This document shows, piece by piece, positions 1 through 6,509 of a DNA stretch of 9,596 nucleotides; positions within the stretch are counted from its first letter, which is position 1, and the number at the start of each line of letters is the position of its first letter. Location of the stretch: assembly GCA_030537915.1 (NCBI GenBank), contig JAUNUZ010000014.1, forward strand, positions 1-9,596. The letters run 5' to 3'. A program made the position numbers and the translations under genes. The notes below the pieces were generated by a model. It had not been told where the DNA came from. It did not search any database and worked only from the letters and a program-made list of their open reading frames with translations. This DNA is from Micrococcales bacterium. Lineage in GTDB: Bacteria; Actinomycetota; Actinomycetes; Actinomycetales; Dermatophilaceae.

Positions 1-1
1 C

Positions 2-304
2 AACGGTGACGCCGTGGGGATGCTTCACGACGGCCTGACCCGCGATCACGTCAGCGCTGTGCGTGACTTCGCTCCCGGCGTCGCGTTGGTGGAAGAACCG
101 GGCCGGGGGGTGCGCCGCGTCCGGATGCACTGGACCGGCTACGACGCCTACCGGTCCCGCGTGGCCGCAGGTATCACCGCGACCGCATCGGCGCCGACCC
201 TCGCCATCGATGGCACCGCCCGAGCCGACATTCTTGGCGAAGTCGTGTCCATGACGACGGTCAACGGTGCCCGCGCATCGACGCGCGAGGAGACGGCAGC
301 ATGA
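2..304 (+). CDS. C-terminal end of an element-borne protein, unidentified (partial, starts before the window)
   Basis: The frame is open from the first bases of the window (N-G-D-A-V-G-M-L-H-D) and ends at TGA 302-304, so this is about 100 residues of a C-terminus whose start is off to the left. There is a short basic stretch (GRGVRRVRMHW) followed by YDAYRSRVAAG and then a low-complexity Ala/Thr tail. I do not recognise the family with confidence. In pSAM2-like elements the gene here is often an FtsK/TraB-type DNA translocase or a small transfer protein, and a translocase tail is possible, but no ATPase motif lies in the visible part. Its stop overlaps the ATG of the next gene as ATGA (301-304), so the two are probably translationally coupled in one operon. 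Confidence 0.6.
   Translation, partial: NGDAVGMLHDGLTRDHVSAVRDFAPGVALVEEPGRGVRRVRMHWTGYDAYRSRVAAGITATASAPTLAIDGTARADILGEVVSMTTVNGARASTREETAA
287..292 (+). promoter_or_regulatory. Ribosome binding site of the WhiB-like gene
   Basis: GAGGAG lies eight bases before the ATG at 301. This supports that start and shows the gene can be initiated independently despite the ATGA overlap with the preceding stop. Confidence 0.6.
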
Positions 305-630
305 CTTGCCACCGCTCCTCGGATTGGACGACGTCGGCCGTCTGCGCCGATCGCCGGGACCTGCCCTGGACCTCCGACACCGTTGATGTCACGCCCTGGC
401 AGGCCGAGACCATGGGGGTTACCTGCCAGGGCTGCCCCGTCCGCAGTGATTGCCTCTCCGCCGTCGACGCTCTCGACATCACGGGCGGATGGTGGGCAGG
501 ACGCGACCGCGACCCCGACGCCCGTGACCCCGCCGAGCTGCTCCCGCTCATCTGGCAACCCATCCTGGCCCCCGTCCGCGACGACGACCCCGCGCTCGGT
601 GGGCATGACGGCCTAGCGGGTGTGGCGTGA
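301..630 (+). CDS. WhiB-like iron-sulfur transcription factor of the integrated element
   Basis: This 109-residue protein carries the four-cysteine WhiB signature: C15, then C42-x2-C45-x5-C51 (TCQGCPVRSDC), the ligands of a [4Fe-4S] cluster. It is followed by GGWWAGRDR (about 62-70), the position of the usual G-V/I-W-G-G turn and the basic DNA-contact segment. Known WhiB-like proteins are actinobacterial regulators that bind the primary sigma factor and sense redox or NO. The turn is a variant (GGWWAG rather than GVWGG), and the C-terminus is acidic and Pro-rich rather than strongly basic, so DNA binding may be weak. The gene starts in an ATGA overlap with the preceding gene, and its TGA overlaps the GTG of rep (GTGA, 627-630). 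This placement suggests, by inference, a role in controlling replication or transfer of the element. Confidence 0.88.
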   Translation: MTCHRSSDWTTSAVCADRRDLPWTSDTVDVTPWQAETMGVTCQGCPVRSDCLSAVDALDITGGWWAGRDRDPDARDPAELLPLIWQPILAPVRDDDPALGGHDGLAGVA

Positions 631-2150
631 CTCTTCTGGGCATCCACAGTGGTGCACCATCGCCGATGGTCGGGGGCAGCTTTCCCGGCTTCGGTGAGGG
701 TGCCCCGCTGGATCTGTCCAGCCTCAGCGACGCTCTGGCGCATTCGGTCCTCTCTCGGGTCCTCGACGGCACCCACGGCGACCTCGCCGATGCCCTTGCG
801 CACGTCGGGAACTGTGTCCGGCCGATTCGTCTGCACGGCTGCTCGCAGACCATCGACCGGGCGACGGGCGAGGTCCTCGCGTCCTTCTCCTCGTCATCGG
901 CGCCGCTGGGTGTCCTCATGACCGGTTGCGGCAATCGCCGTGCCTCGGTGTGCCCGGCCTGCTCACGGGTCTACGCGCGCGACACCTTCGAACTCATCCG
1001 TGCCGGAGTCGTTGGCGGGAAGACTGTGCCCGCCGACGTCGCAGACGCTCCGCTGCTGTTCGTCACGCTCACCGCGCCCTCGTTCGGACTCGTCCATGGT
1101 CACCGAATCGGCGGAAAGGCTTGTCGACCCCGCTCGTCCGATCGGGTCGACACGTGCCCGCACGGTCGACGGATGGCGTGCAACGCCCGACATGACGAAG
1201 AGGACCGGTTCGCCGGCTCGCCACTGTGCTGGGACTGCTACGACTGGACGTCCGCCGTTGTCTGGCAGTGGTGGGCCCCCGAGCTATGGTGCAGAACGAC
1301 AATCGCCATCCGCCGCCACCTCGCCCACGCCCTCGGAGCCCACGAGTCGACGCTGCGCAAGCACGCGTCAGTGCAATTCGCGAAGGTCGCAGAGTTCCAA
1401 GCTCGGGGCCTCGTGCACTTCCACGCACTCATTCGCCTCGACGGTCCCGACGGTCCCGGATCGTGCGCGCCGCTCGACGGGCAGGCGTTCGCCAACATCG
1501 TCGACACCGCCACCCATTCGGTGACGCACGCCGCTCCGGCCACCTCGGAGACCGACCGCGAACGCATCCTCGCCTGGGGTGCACAGCTCGACATCCGCAC
1601 CGTCAACTCCGGTCGTCACGACCTGCGCTCCTGCGACGAACTCACTCCCGCCCAGGTCGCCGGATACCTCGCCAAGTACGCGACCAAGGATGCGGGCGAA
1701 CTACGGCTCGACCGCCGAGGCGACTTCCGCGGCCGATCGCACCTGGTGAAACTGGCCGAGCACAGCCGCGAACTGGGTGCCCTTGCGATGCCTCGTGAGC
1801 GGCTTCGAGACTGTCTGGCACACCCCGAGCGACACGAGGATGACGACCTTGACGGCATGACCCCAACGATCGTCCCTGTGGGCAAAGGCGGACGCGACCC
1901 GTATGCCCTGCTCGGCAAGTGGGCCCACATGCTCGGTTTTCGCGGTCACTTCTCCACCAAGTCCCGCCGCTACTCCGTCACCTTGGGCCGACTGCGCAGA
2001 GCCCGCGACCGCTACCGCCGGGCCGTTGTCGCCGCCGAACGTGAGGGTCAGCCACTCGACGTCGGCGACCTCGAGCGGCGTCTCCTTGCCGACGAGGACG
2101 ACCAGACGACCCTCGTCGTCGGCTCTTGGGCTTACGCCGGCACCGGTTGA
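627..2150 (+). CDS. RepSA-family rolling-circle replication initiator (probably shortened by an in-frame TGA)
   Basis: The product has 507 residues. Hallmarks of the actinobacterial RepSA family are visible: a Cys-rich N-terminal part (CGNRRASVCPAC), FVTLTAPSFGLVHGH, the CPHGRRMACNARH and LCWDCYDW metal-binding stretch, the HUH motif at H264-F-H266 (GLVHFHALIRLDG), and the nicking motif Y347-LAK-Y351 (GYLAKYATK). Near the C-terminus is the conserved GFRGHFSTKSRRYS stretch. Such proteins nick the double-strand origin and start rolling-circle copying of the excised element. The GTG start overlaps the stop of the WhiB gene (GTGA), and there is no clear Shine-Dalgarno, so coupling is likely. The stop at 2148-2150 falls where related proteins usually have Trp or another residue just before a conserved tail. 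The frame continues to 2270 with family-like sequence, so the natural product was probably about 547 residues. All catalytic motifs precede the stop, so activity may survive. Confidence 0.9.
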   Translation: MTLLGIHSGAPSPMVGGSFPGFGEGAPLDLSSLSDALAHSVLSRVLDGTHGDLADALAHVGNCVRPIRLHGCSQTIDRATGEVLASFSSSSAPLGVLMTGCGNRRASVCPACSRVYARDTFELIRAGVVGGKTVPADVADAPLLFVTLTAPSFGLVHGHRIGGKACRPRSSDRVDTCPHGRRMACNARHDEEDRFAGSPLCWDCYDWTSAVVWQWWAPELWCRTTIAIRRHLAHALGAHESTLRKHASVQFAKVAEFQARGLVHFHALIRLDGPDGPGSCAPLDGQAFANIVDTATHSVTHAAPATSETDRERILAWGAQLDIRTVNSGRHDLRSCDELTPAQVAGYLAKYATKDAGELRLDRRGDFRGRSHLVKLAEHSRELGALAMPRERLRDCLAHPERHEDDDLDGMTPTIVPVGKGGRDPYALLGKWAHMLGFRGHFSTKSRRYSVTLGRLRRARDRYRRAVVAAEREGQPLDVGDLERRLLADEDDQTTLVVGSWAYAGTG

Positions 2151-2270
2151 CCGCGCCCCGGTGACGCCGCCCTCGCCGCGTCGGCGGCTGCCCGCGCGCG
2201 TGAGTACGACCAATGGCGAGCCGAACAGCGTCGTTCGTCAGCCACTCCCGTTCGAAAGGACCTGCCATGA
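2148..2270 (+). pseudogene. Orphaned C-terminal tail of rep after an in-frame TGA
   Basis: Directly after TGA 2148-2150, the same reading frame stays open for 39 codons and ends at TGA 2268-2270. It encodes PRPG followed by DAALAASAAARAREYDQW, then an Arg/Gln-rich end. From memory of the family, an AYAGTGW-x-x-PGD-x-x-L-A-x-S-x-A-A-R-A-R-E tail is typical of RepSA-like initiators. The TGA most simply derives from TGG (Trp) by one base change. The final TGA overlaps the xis ATG as ATGA (2267-2270), the same type of overlap seen between the other genes of this operon, which argues that 2270 was the original end of rep. Confidence 0.72.
2255..2260 (+). promoter_or_regulatory. Ribosome binding site of the excisionase gene
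   Basis: AAAGGA is placed six bases before ATG 2267. It selects this ATG over an upstream in-frame start at 2213 that would add 18 non-conserved residues overlapping the rep tail. Confidence 0.65.
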
Positions 2271-2488
2271 CCCGGCAAACCGAGCTTCCCCTCGCGGTGA
2301 CCGCGCCCACGCCCGACTGCGACCGGCTCTGGACCATCGATGACGTGTCGGCGTTCCTCTGCGTGAGCGTCGCGACGATCTACCAGTGGCGACACCGCGG
2401 TGACGGTCCGCCGTGCGTTCGCCTCGGTAAACATCTGCGCTTCGATCCTGCGTCCGTTCGCGGCTGGGTCGCTTCAAAGGCCGCCTGA
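2267..2488 (+). CDS. xis: Excisionase-type helix-turn-helix DNA-binding protein
   Basis: The product has 73 residues and is almost entirely one winged-helix domain of the HTH_17/MerR-like excisionase family: LWTIDDVSAFLCVSVATIYQWRH (about 21-43) is the helix-turn-helix, and the wing and final helix are GPPCVRLGKHLRFDPASVRGWV. Proteins of this kind bend DNA at attachment sites and push the integrase towards excision. The position immediately before the integrase is the usual one in pSAM2-like elements. The ATG at 2267 has a good Shine-Dalgarno. The stop and the integrase start share a base (TGATG, 2486-2490), so xis and int are translationally coupled. The gene looks intact. Confidence 0.87.
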   Translation: MTRQTELPLAVTAPTPDCDRLWTIDDVSAFLCVSVATIYQWRHRGDGPPCVRLGKHLRFDPASVRGWVASKAA

Positions 2489-3611
2489 TGGCGCACGTGG
2501 TCAAGAATCCCCGCGATGGCTACTGGCTGGCGCGTTGGCGCGACCCTCTCGGCGGACAACGCAAGAAGTCCTTCAAGCGCAAGGTCGATGCGGAGCGCTT
2601 CCTGTCAGATCTGCAAGCCAAGTGAACCGCGGCGCCTACGTCGATCCGGCTGCTGGGAAACTTCGCTTCGAGCAGTTCGCCCAGACCTGGATGGCCGGCC
2701 TCGGCCACCTCAAGCCCAGTACGGCGTTGCGGTACCGAGAGGTCGTGCGCACACACGTCCTGCCCAAGTGGGGTCCGTGGCCGCTTGCAAAGGTGGCCCG
2801 CTCCGACGTCGCCGCGTGGATCGGTGACCTCGCCGGCTCGGGAATGTCACCGGGCCTGATCCGCAAGGTCTACCTCGTCGCCTCGATGATCTTCGAGAGC
2901 GCCGTCGCAGACCAGCGACTCGGCCTCAACCCCGCCAAGGGTGTTCGCCTCCCGCAGCAAACTCACCGCGAGGCTCGCTTCCTGGCTGCCGACGAAGTGC
3001 GTCGACTCGTCGAGGCTGCCGGGCCCAACGGTGTGCACGTGCTCGTGCTCGCTCTGACGGGTCTGCGTTTCGGTGAGTTCGCGGCCCTCAAGGTCGGCCG
3101 TGTCGACCGCGCCCGGAGCCGGCTTCTCATCGCCGAGAGCGTGAGTGTCGTCGGGTCGAGACTCGTGTGGTCCACGCCAAAGACTCACCGCACGAGAACG
3201 GTCCCGGTGCCACCGCTGCTCATGGCCTACCTGGTCGAGCAAATCCGGGGGAGAGGAGCGGATGAGCTGCTCTTCCCTGCGCCGATGGGTGGCCCGCTGC
3301 GCTTGAACAACTGGCGACGCCGCGTCTTCGAACCTGCGTGCCAGGCCGCCGGTATCACCGACTTCCGGCCCCACGATCTGCGCCACACCGCGGCCTCCCT
3401 CGCCGTGGCAGCGGGGGCCAACATCAAGGCGATTCAACAGATGCTCGGGCATGCGTCGGCCGCTATGACGCTCGACGTCTACGCCGGGTTGTTCCCCGAC
3501 GACCTCGATGCCGTGGGCCGCTCGCTCGATGCTCTTGTGCCACAAATGTGCCACACCGGGCCTTTGGCAGCCCTTAGCGCGGATGCCATGAGCGTCGAAA
3601 AGGCACCTTGA
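2488..3611 (+). pseudogene. int: Tyrosine recombinase (integrase), split by a -1 frame change
   Basis: The first frame (2488-2625) starts at ATG, overlaps the xis stop, and encodes 45 residues of an arm-binding domain (MAHVVKNPRDGYWLARWRD ... FLSDLQAK), then hits TGA 2623-2625. The rest lies in the -1 frame from GTG 2622: VNRGAYVDPAAGK, the SAM-like core domain and the catalytic domain. Joined, they give 374 residues, normal for actinobacterial integrases. All catalytic residues are present in composite numbering: R194 (TGLRFGE), K232 (TPKTHRT), H296 and R299 (HDLRHT), H322 (LGHASAAMT) and nucleophile Y332 (DVYAGLF). The join reads QAK-VNRG with one G missing (AAGTGA for AAGGTGA), so a single-base deletion is the simplest explanation. 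The GTG at 2622 could start a 329-residue core protein, but no Shine-Dalgarno precedes it. The TGA at 3609-3611 lies 14 bases before the tRNA CCA, so this integrase presumably used that tRNA gene as its target. Confidence 0.88.
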
Positions 3612-3665
3612 CCTGCAATGACGTGTGGTGCCCCCGGCAGGATTCGAACCTGCGACACCCGCTTT
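3612..3665. other. Probable attachment site (right end of the element)
   Basis: Elements with this type of integrase insert by recombination between a short identity segment covering the 3' half of a tRNA gene (T arm, acceptor and sometimes anticodon loop). The integrase ends at 3611 and the tRNA 3' end is at 3626, so the attR/attL core must lie about here. The exact limits cannot be seen because the matching copy at the other end of the element is outside the window. Confidence 0.55.
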
Positions 3666-3701
3666 AGGAGAGCGGTGCTCTATCCCCTGAGCTACGAGGG
3701 C
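3626..3701 (-). tRNA. tRNA-Arg (anticodon CCT), with encoded CCA
   Basis: Read on the minus strand, a full cloverleaf folds: acceptor GCCCTCG pairing with CGGGGGC (one T-G pair), D arm GCTC/GAGC, anticodon stem CCGCT/AGCGG with loop CTCCTAA, so the anticodon is CCT, a five-base variable region GTGTC, and T arm GCAGG-TTCGAAT-CCTGC. The mature body is 73 bases (3701 to 3629) with discriminator A, and CCA follows at 3628-3626. It decodes AGG. The integrase gene ends beside the 3' end, so the tRNA is the likely integration target, its 3' part being re-created by the element. Confidence 0.96.
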
Positions 3702-3721
3702 GATGGGGGTCGACAGCGCCC

Positions 3722-3748
3722 AGGTTAACCCAGGCGATGAGGCGACAA
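3722..3748 (-). promoter_or_regulatory. Possible promoter of tRNA-Arg
   Basis: On the minus strand TTGTCG (3748-3743) and TAACCT (3727-3722) are 15 bases apart, and the -10 ends about 20 bases before the tRNA 5' end. The spacing is short for a sigma-70 promoter. The -10 lies in CCTGGG-TTAA-CCTGGG, a direct repeat around TTAA that includes a GGTTAACC palindrome. Transcription from the ATPase gene upstream on the same strand could also reach the tRNA. Confidence 0.35.
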
Positions 3749-3757
3749 GGTCGTCGG

Positions 3758-4930
3758 TCAGGCGCTGCGCGGACCCGCCTTGGCGCGCTCGCCAGGGCGT
3801 GCGGTGCCGTTCGGGGCGTGCCGATCGGTGACCTGGGCGCCGCGGCCCGCCTGCTCGGCCCGCGCGTAGGCCTCCTGGGTCGGTCCGTGAGAGCTGTGCG
3901 GGACCGTCGGCGGCACGGGCGGCTCGGAGCCGGGCCTCAGCGAGCCGCGGGGAGCGATCCGCTCGCGCTCACCCTCGACAGCGACATGCGCCGGCTTGTC
4001 GAACCGCCGCGTGATGGCCTCCGCGATGTCGAGGAAGGCCTCGCGCGTCTGCGGGCGCAGCACCTCCCATTCGAGCGTGCCGCCGTCGGCCATGTGCGGG
4101 TCGGCCGGCACGACGATGAGATCGGCGGCCTTGCCCAGGTGCTCCAGCACGGCGTCCTTGTCGACGCTGCGGCTGACGATGTCCTTGGCGGTGAGCACGA
4201 CGATGCTCGTGCGGGCCAGGTGCTCGAAGCCGTTGTCCTCCAGCCAGTCGATGGTCTCCGCGGCCCGTCGCGCGCCGGTCACCGACCAGGCAGCAGGCAC
4301 GACGGCGGTCGTCGTGTACTTGAGGATCCCCCGCATGAGCGGGTGCGTGACCCCGGTGCCGCAGTCGACCTGGACATAGGAGTAGTAGCGCTGCACGACG
4401 CCGAGGATCCGCTCGAAGTCGGCCGACTTCAACGAGTCGCCGAGCACCGGGTTGGGCTCGCCGGGCAAGATCGTCAGGCGTCCCGACGTCACGGTGTATC
4501 GCGACAGGTCCTCGAGCGACTCGATGGTGTCGATGTCACGTGACAGGGCCGTGATCCCTGAGCGCTGGTAGCCGACCAGGCGCTCGGCCAGGTCGCCGGC
4601 GTCGGGGTTGGCGTCGATCGCGAAGACGGGGTCGGGTCGTAGGTCCGAGAGCGCCACCGAGGTCGCGGCCGTCGTCGAGGTCTTGCTGATCCCGCCCTTG
4701 AGGCAGAAAAACGCCGTCACATGCTTGCCGCGCAGTTGTGTCGCGATCTGGGCCTGCCGGTCCTGATGACGCTGCTCGTTCTCACTCGGCCCGAGGTTCC
4801 ACAACCCGCCCGTCGCCTGGTAGGCGAGCGCCCGCCAGCCCTGGTGGGGTCGCGCACGGCGGGGGCGAACCATCGGACCCTCGGCGGGGATGGAGCGGAC
4901 GGTCTTGCAGGAGTGCGACTCGTAGCTCAT
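3758..4930 (-). CDS. ParA/MinD-like P-loop ATPase (EspI-like, orphan)
   Basis: The product is 390 residues from ATG 4930. After a basic N-terminus comes WNLGPSENEQ (about 44-53), a segment I associate with actinobacterial EspI-like ATPases. Then follow the deviant Walker A CLKGGISKTST (K78 signature lysine, K83), FAIDANPDAGDLAERL (D106, switch region) and Walker B VQVDCGTG (D189). From about residue 310 the C-terminus is a Pro/Arg/Glu-rich, probably disordered tail. Family members are dimerising ATPases that position cell machinery, segregate DNA or assist type VII secretion. No ParB partner or ESX gene is visible here, so the role is open. The middle of the P-loop reads G-I-S-K-T where most ParA proteins have G-V-G-K-T. 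A TTG at 4939 lies only one base from the Shine-Dalgarno, so ATG 4930 is preferred. The gene is transcribed towards the tRNA and divergently from the MFS gene. Confidence 0.85.
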   Translation of the reverse strand: MSYESHSCKTVRSIPAEGPMVRPRRARPHQGWRALAYQATGGLWNLGPSENEQRHQDRQAQIATQLRGKHVTAFFCLKGGISKTSTTAATSVALSDLRPDPVFAIDANPDAGDLAERLVGYQRSGITALSRDIDTIESLEDLSRYTVTSGRLTILPGEPNPVLGDSLKSADFERILGVVQRYYSYVQVDCGTGVTHPLMRGILKYTTTAVVPAAWSVTGARRAAETIDWLEDNGFEHLARTSIVVLTAKDIVSRSVDKDAVLEHLGKAADLIVVPADPHMADGGTLEWEVLRPQTREAFLDIAEAITRRFDKPAHVAVEGERERIAPRGSLRPGSEPPVPPTVPHSSHGPTQEAYARAEQAGRGAQVTDRHAPNGTARPGERAKAGPRSA

Positions 4931-4940
4931 GGCCGACAAT

Positions 4941-4946
4941 CTCCTT
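4941..4946 (-). promoter_or_regulatory. Ribosome binding site of the ParA-like gene
   Basis: AAGGAG on the minus strand is ten bases from ATG 4930 and only one base from an in-frame TTG at 4939. This decides in favour of the ATG. Confidence 0.65.
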
Positions 4947-5099
4947 CAACGCAACCGGTACCGAATCGAGCCCAGGCTTTCGTGGATCGCGGTGGCGCGT
5001 CAAACAGTTCGCGACCGATTGTCCACGGGTCGAGCTGGACGGCCGTCCAGCAAGTTGCCTGGTCGCGGACGGTGAGCGGCGCCGTGCGCACACCTGCCG
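4947..5099. other. Divergent intergenic region between the ParA-like gene and the MFS gene
   Basis: This stretch should contain the promoter of the minus-strand ATPase gene. A TTGACG box is present on the minus strand (5003-4998), but no TANNNT hexamer sits at a good distance from it, so no promoter is called. An eight-base palindrome, CGGTACCG (4956-4963), lies just upstream of the ATPase Shine-Dalgarno. No small gene with a convincing start or family signature is visible. Confidence 0.4.
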
Positions 5100-5105
5100 T
5101 ACCGT
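5100..5105 (+). promoter_or_regulatory. Candidate -10 element for a leaderless MFS transcript
   Basis: TACCGT fits the actinobacterial TANNNT -10 consensus and is followed after six bases by GTG 5112, which would place the transcription start at or next to the start codon. No Shine-Dalgarno precedes the gene, as expected for a leaderless mRNA. No good -35 is seen. Confidence 0.45.
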
Positions 5106-5111
5106 GTCGTG

Positions 5112-6509
5112 GTGCCTATGGACGCTCATGAGACCGCCCCTGCGCCCGCCGACGTACCCTCCGGCCCGGGCGCGGCTCAGGTCGCCGTCGCGCCCGAGGG
5201 CCGGCGATCGGCGCAACGCCGAACGGTGTCCACGCTCGTCGTGTCCCAGGTGCTCGGGGGCGTCGGCACGTCGGGGGGCATCGCGGTCGGCAGTCTGCTC
5301 GCCGAGTCGATCCTCGGCTCCTCCGGGCTGGCCGGTCTGGCGAACACCTTCCAAATCCTGGGGTCGGCGCTGCTCGTCATACCGATGGTGCGGCTCATGG
5401 CCCGCCGCGGGAGGCGCGCCGGGCTGACGGCCGGGTATGCCGTCGCGGTGCTCGGTGCCTCCCTGGCCGTGCTCTCGGCCGTCGTCCGCTCCTTCGAGCT
5501 GCTCCTCCTGGCGACCTTCCTGTTCGGTGCCGCGACCGCGACCGGCAATCAGGCCCGCTATGCGGCCGCCGATCTGGCCGAGCCCGCGCACCGCGGTCGT
5601 GACCTGTCCACCGTCGTCTGGGCGACGACTGTCGGCGCCGTCCTGGGCCCCAACCTGCTCACCCCGAGCGCGCCGCTGGCCAGGGCCGTGGGTATCGAAC
5701 CCGTCGCGGGGGTCTGGTTCGTCAGCGTGCTCGTCTTCGCGCTCGCCGGCATCTGGCTCACGGTGCGCCTGCGCCCGGATCCGCTGCTGCTCTCGCGCGC
5801 GACGGAGCAGGCTGCCTCGCGTCTGCCGTCGGATGACGGCGTCCACCCTGGCGTGGCTGCCTCCACTCGTCCTGCCGATCCTCCGACCGCTGCCTGGCGC
5901 ATCCTGCGTCAGAACCGTGCCGCCGCCCTGGGCGTCGCCACCGTCGCGCTCGGGCACACGGTCATGGTCTCGGTCATGGTGATGACCCCGCTGCACATCC
6001 GCCACGGGGGCGCGACGCTCGACCTGGTCGGCATCGTCATCAGCGTGCACGTGCTGGGGATGTATGCCTTCTCGCCCCTGATGGGCCGGCTCGTCGACGC
6101 CCGCGGATCCCGCGTCGTGGCCCTCATCGGCAGCGCGATCCTGCTCGTCGGGTGCGCCCTGGCGGGTATCTCGCCGATGGGCTGGTCGTGGGCGCTGACC
6201 AGCGGGCTCTTCCTGTTGGGGCTCGGCTGGTCCGCCACCCTCGTCTCCGGGTCCACGCTGCTGACCGCGAGCGTGCCGGTAGCCGATCGACCCCGAGTGC
6301 AGGGTTTCGCCGATTTGGTCATGGGTCTGTGCGGCGCGCTGGGCGGCGGAGTGTCGGGCGTCATCGTCGAGCAGGCGGGCTACTCTCGGCTCTCGGTGCT
6401 GGGCGGTGCAGTGGCGCTCACGCTCGCGGTGATCCTGCTTCTGCCCGACGACGCCCGCGGCAGCTCGCGCTCTGCGGCCAGTCACGACACCACGGATGGG
6501 ACGTCATGA
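5112..6509 (+). CDS. Major facilitator superfamily transporter, substrate unknown
   Basis: The product is about 465 residues, the usual length of a 12-helix MFS carrier. Long hydrophobic helices alternate with short loops. The first half has an MFS motif A-like loop RLMARRGRRAGL between helices 2 and 3, and the second half repeats it as GRLVDARGSRVV, as expected of two homologous six-helix bundles. The central loop (about 235-260, ATEQAASRLPSDDGVHPG) is hydrophilic and cytoplasmic. The protein should sit in the plasma membrane and move a small solute by secondary transport. The sequence does not reveal whether it exports a drug or imports a nutrient. GTG 5112 is chosen from the TANNNT spacing; GTG 5109 and ATG 5118 are alternatives, and none has a good Shine-Dalgarno. 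Its TGA overlaps the ATG of the glycosidase gene (ATGA 6506-6509), so the two are probably co-translated and may act on related compounds. Confidence 0.9.
   Translation: MPMDAHETAPAPADVPSGPGAAQVAVAPEGRRSAQRRTVSTLVVSQVLGGVGTSGGIAVGSLLAESILGSSGLAGLANTFQILGSALLVIPMVRLMARRGRRAGLTAGYAVAVLGASLAVLSAVVRSFELLLLATFLFGAATATGNQARYAAADLAEPAHRGRDLSTVVWATTVGAVLGPNLLTPSAPLARAVGIEPVAGVWFVSVLVFALAGIWLTVRLRPDPLLLSRATEQAASRLPSDDGVHPGVAASTRPADPPTAAWRILRQNRAAALGVATVALGHTVMVSVMVMTPLHIRHGGATLDLVGIVISVHVLGMYAFSPLMGRLVDARGSRVVALIGSAILLVGCALAGISPMGWSWALTSGLFLLGLGWSATLVSGSTLLTASVPVADRPRVQGFADLVMGLCGALGGGVSGVIVEQAGYSRLSVLGGAVALTLAVILLLPDDARGSSRSAASHDTTDGTS

Noticed and set aside
2148..2150. Selenocysteine at the rep TGA
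   Set aside because: The position corresponds to a non-catalytic tail, most likely Trp, and nothing by eye suggests a SECIS-like hairpin immediately downstream.
2166..2188. Inverted repeats GCCGCC...GGCGGC and GCCGC-GTCG-GCGGC as a terminator or replication nick site
   Set aside because: They are short, have no T tract, and lie in the Ala-rich coding tail of rep, where GCC/GCG codons make such repeats by chance.
2400..2621. Upstream extension of the integrase core frame to a start inside xis
   Set aside because: The extra residues do not resemble an integrase, whereas the frame starting at 2488 gives a proper arm-binding domain that joins the core by a one-base shift.
2610..2630. Programmed -1 ribosomal frameshift in the integrase
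   Set aside because: The bases before the TGA (CAA GCC AAG TGA) do not form a slippery heptamer of the X XXY YYZ type, and no strong downstream stem was evident by eye. A deletion or sequencing error is simpler.
4782..6485. Long minus-strand open frame (567 codons) opposite the MFS gene
   Set aside because: The translation is a low-complexity mix of Arg, Gly, Gln, Asp and His with no domain, typical of the antisense frame of a GC-rich gene. The plus strand encodes a clear MFS protein.
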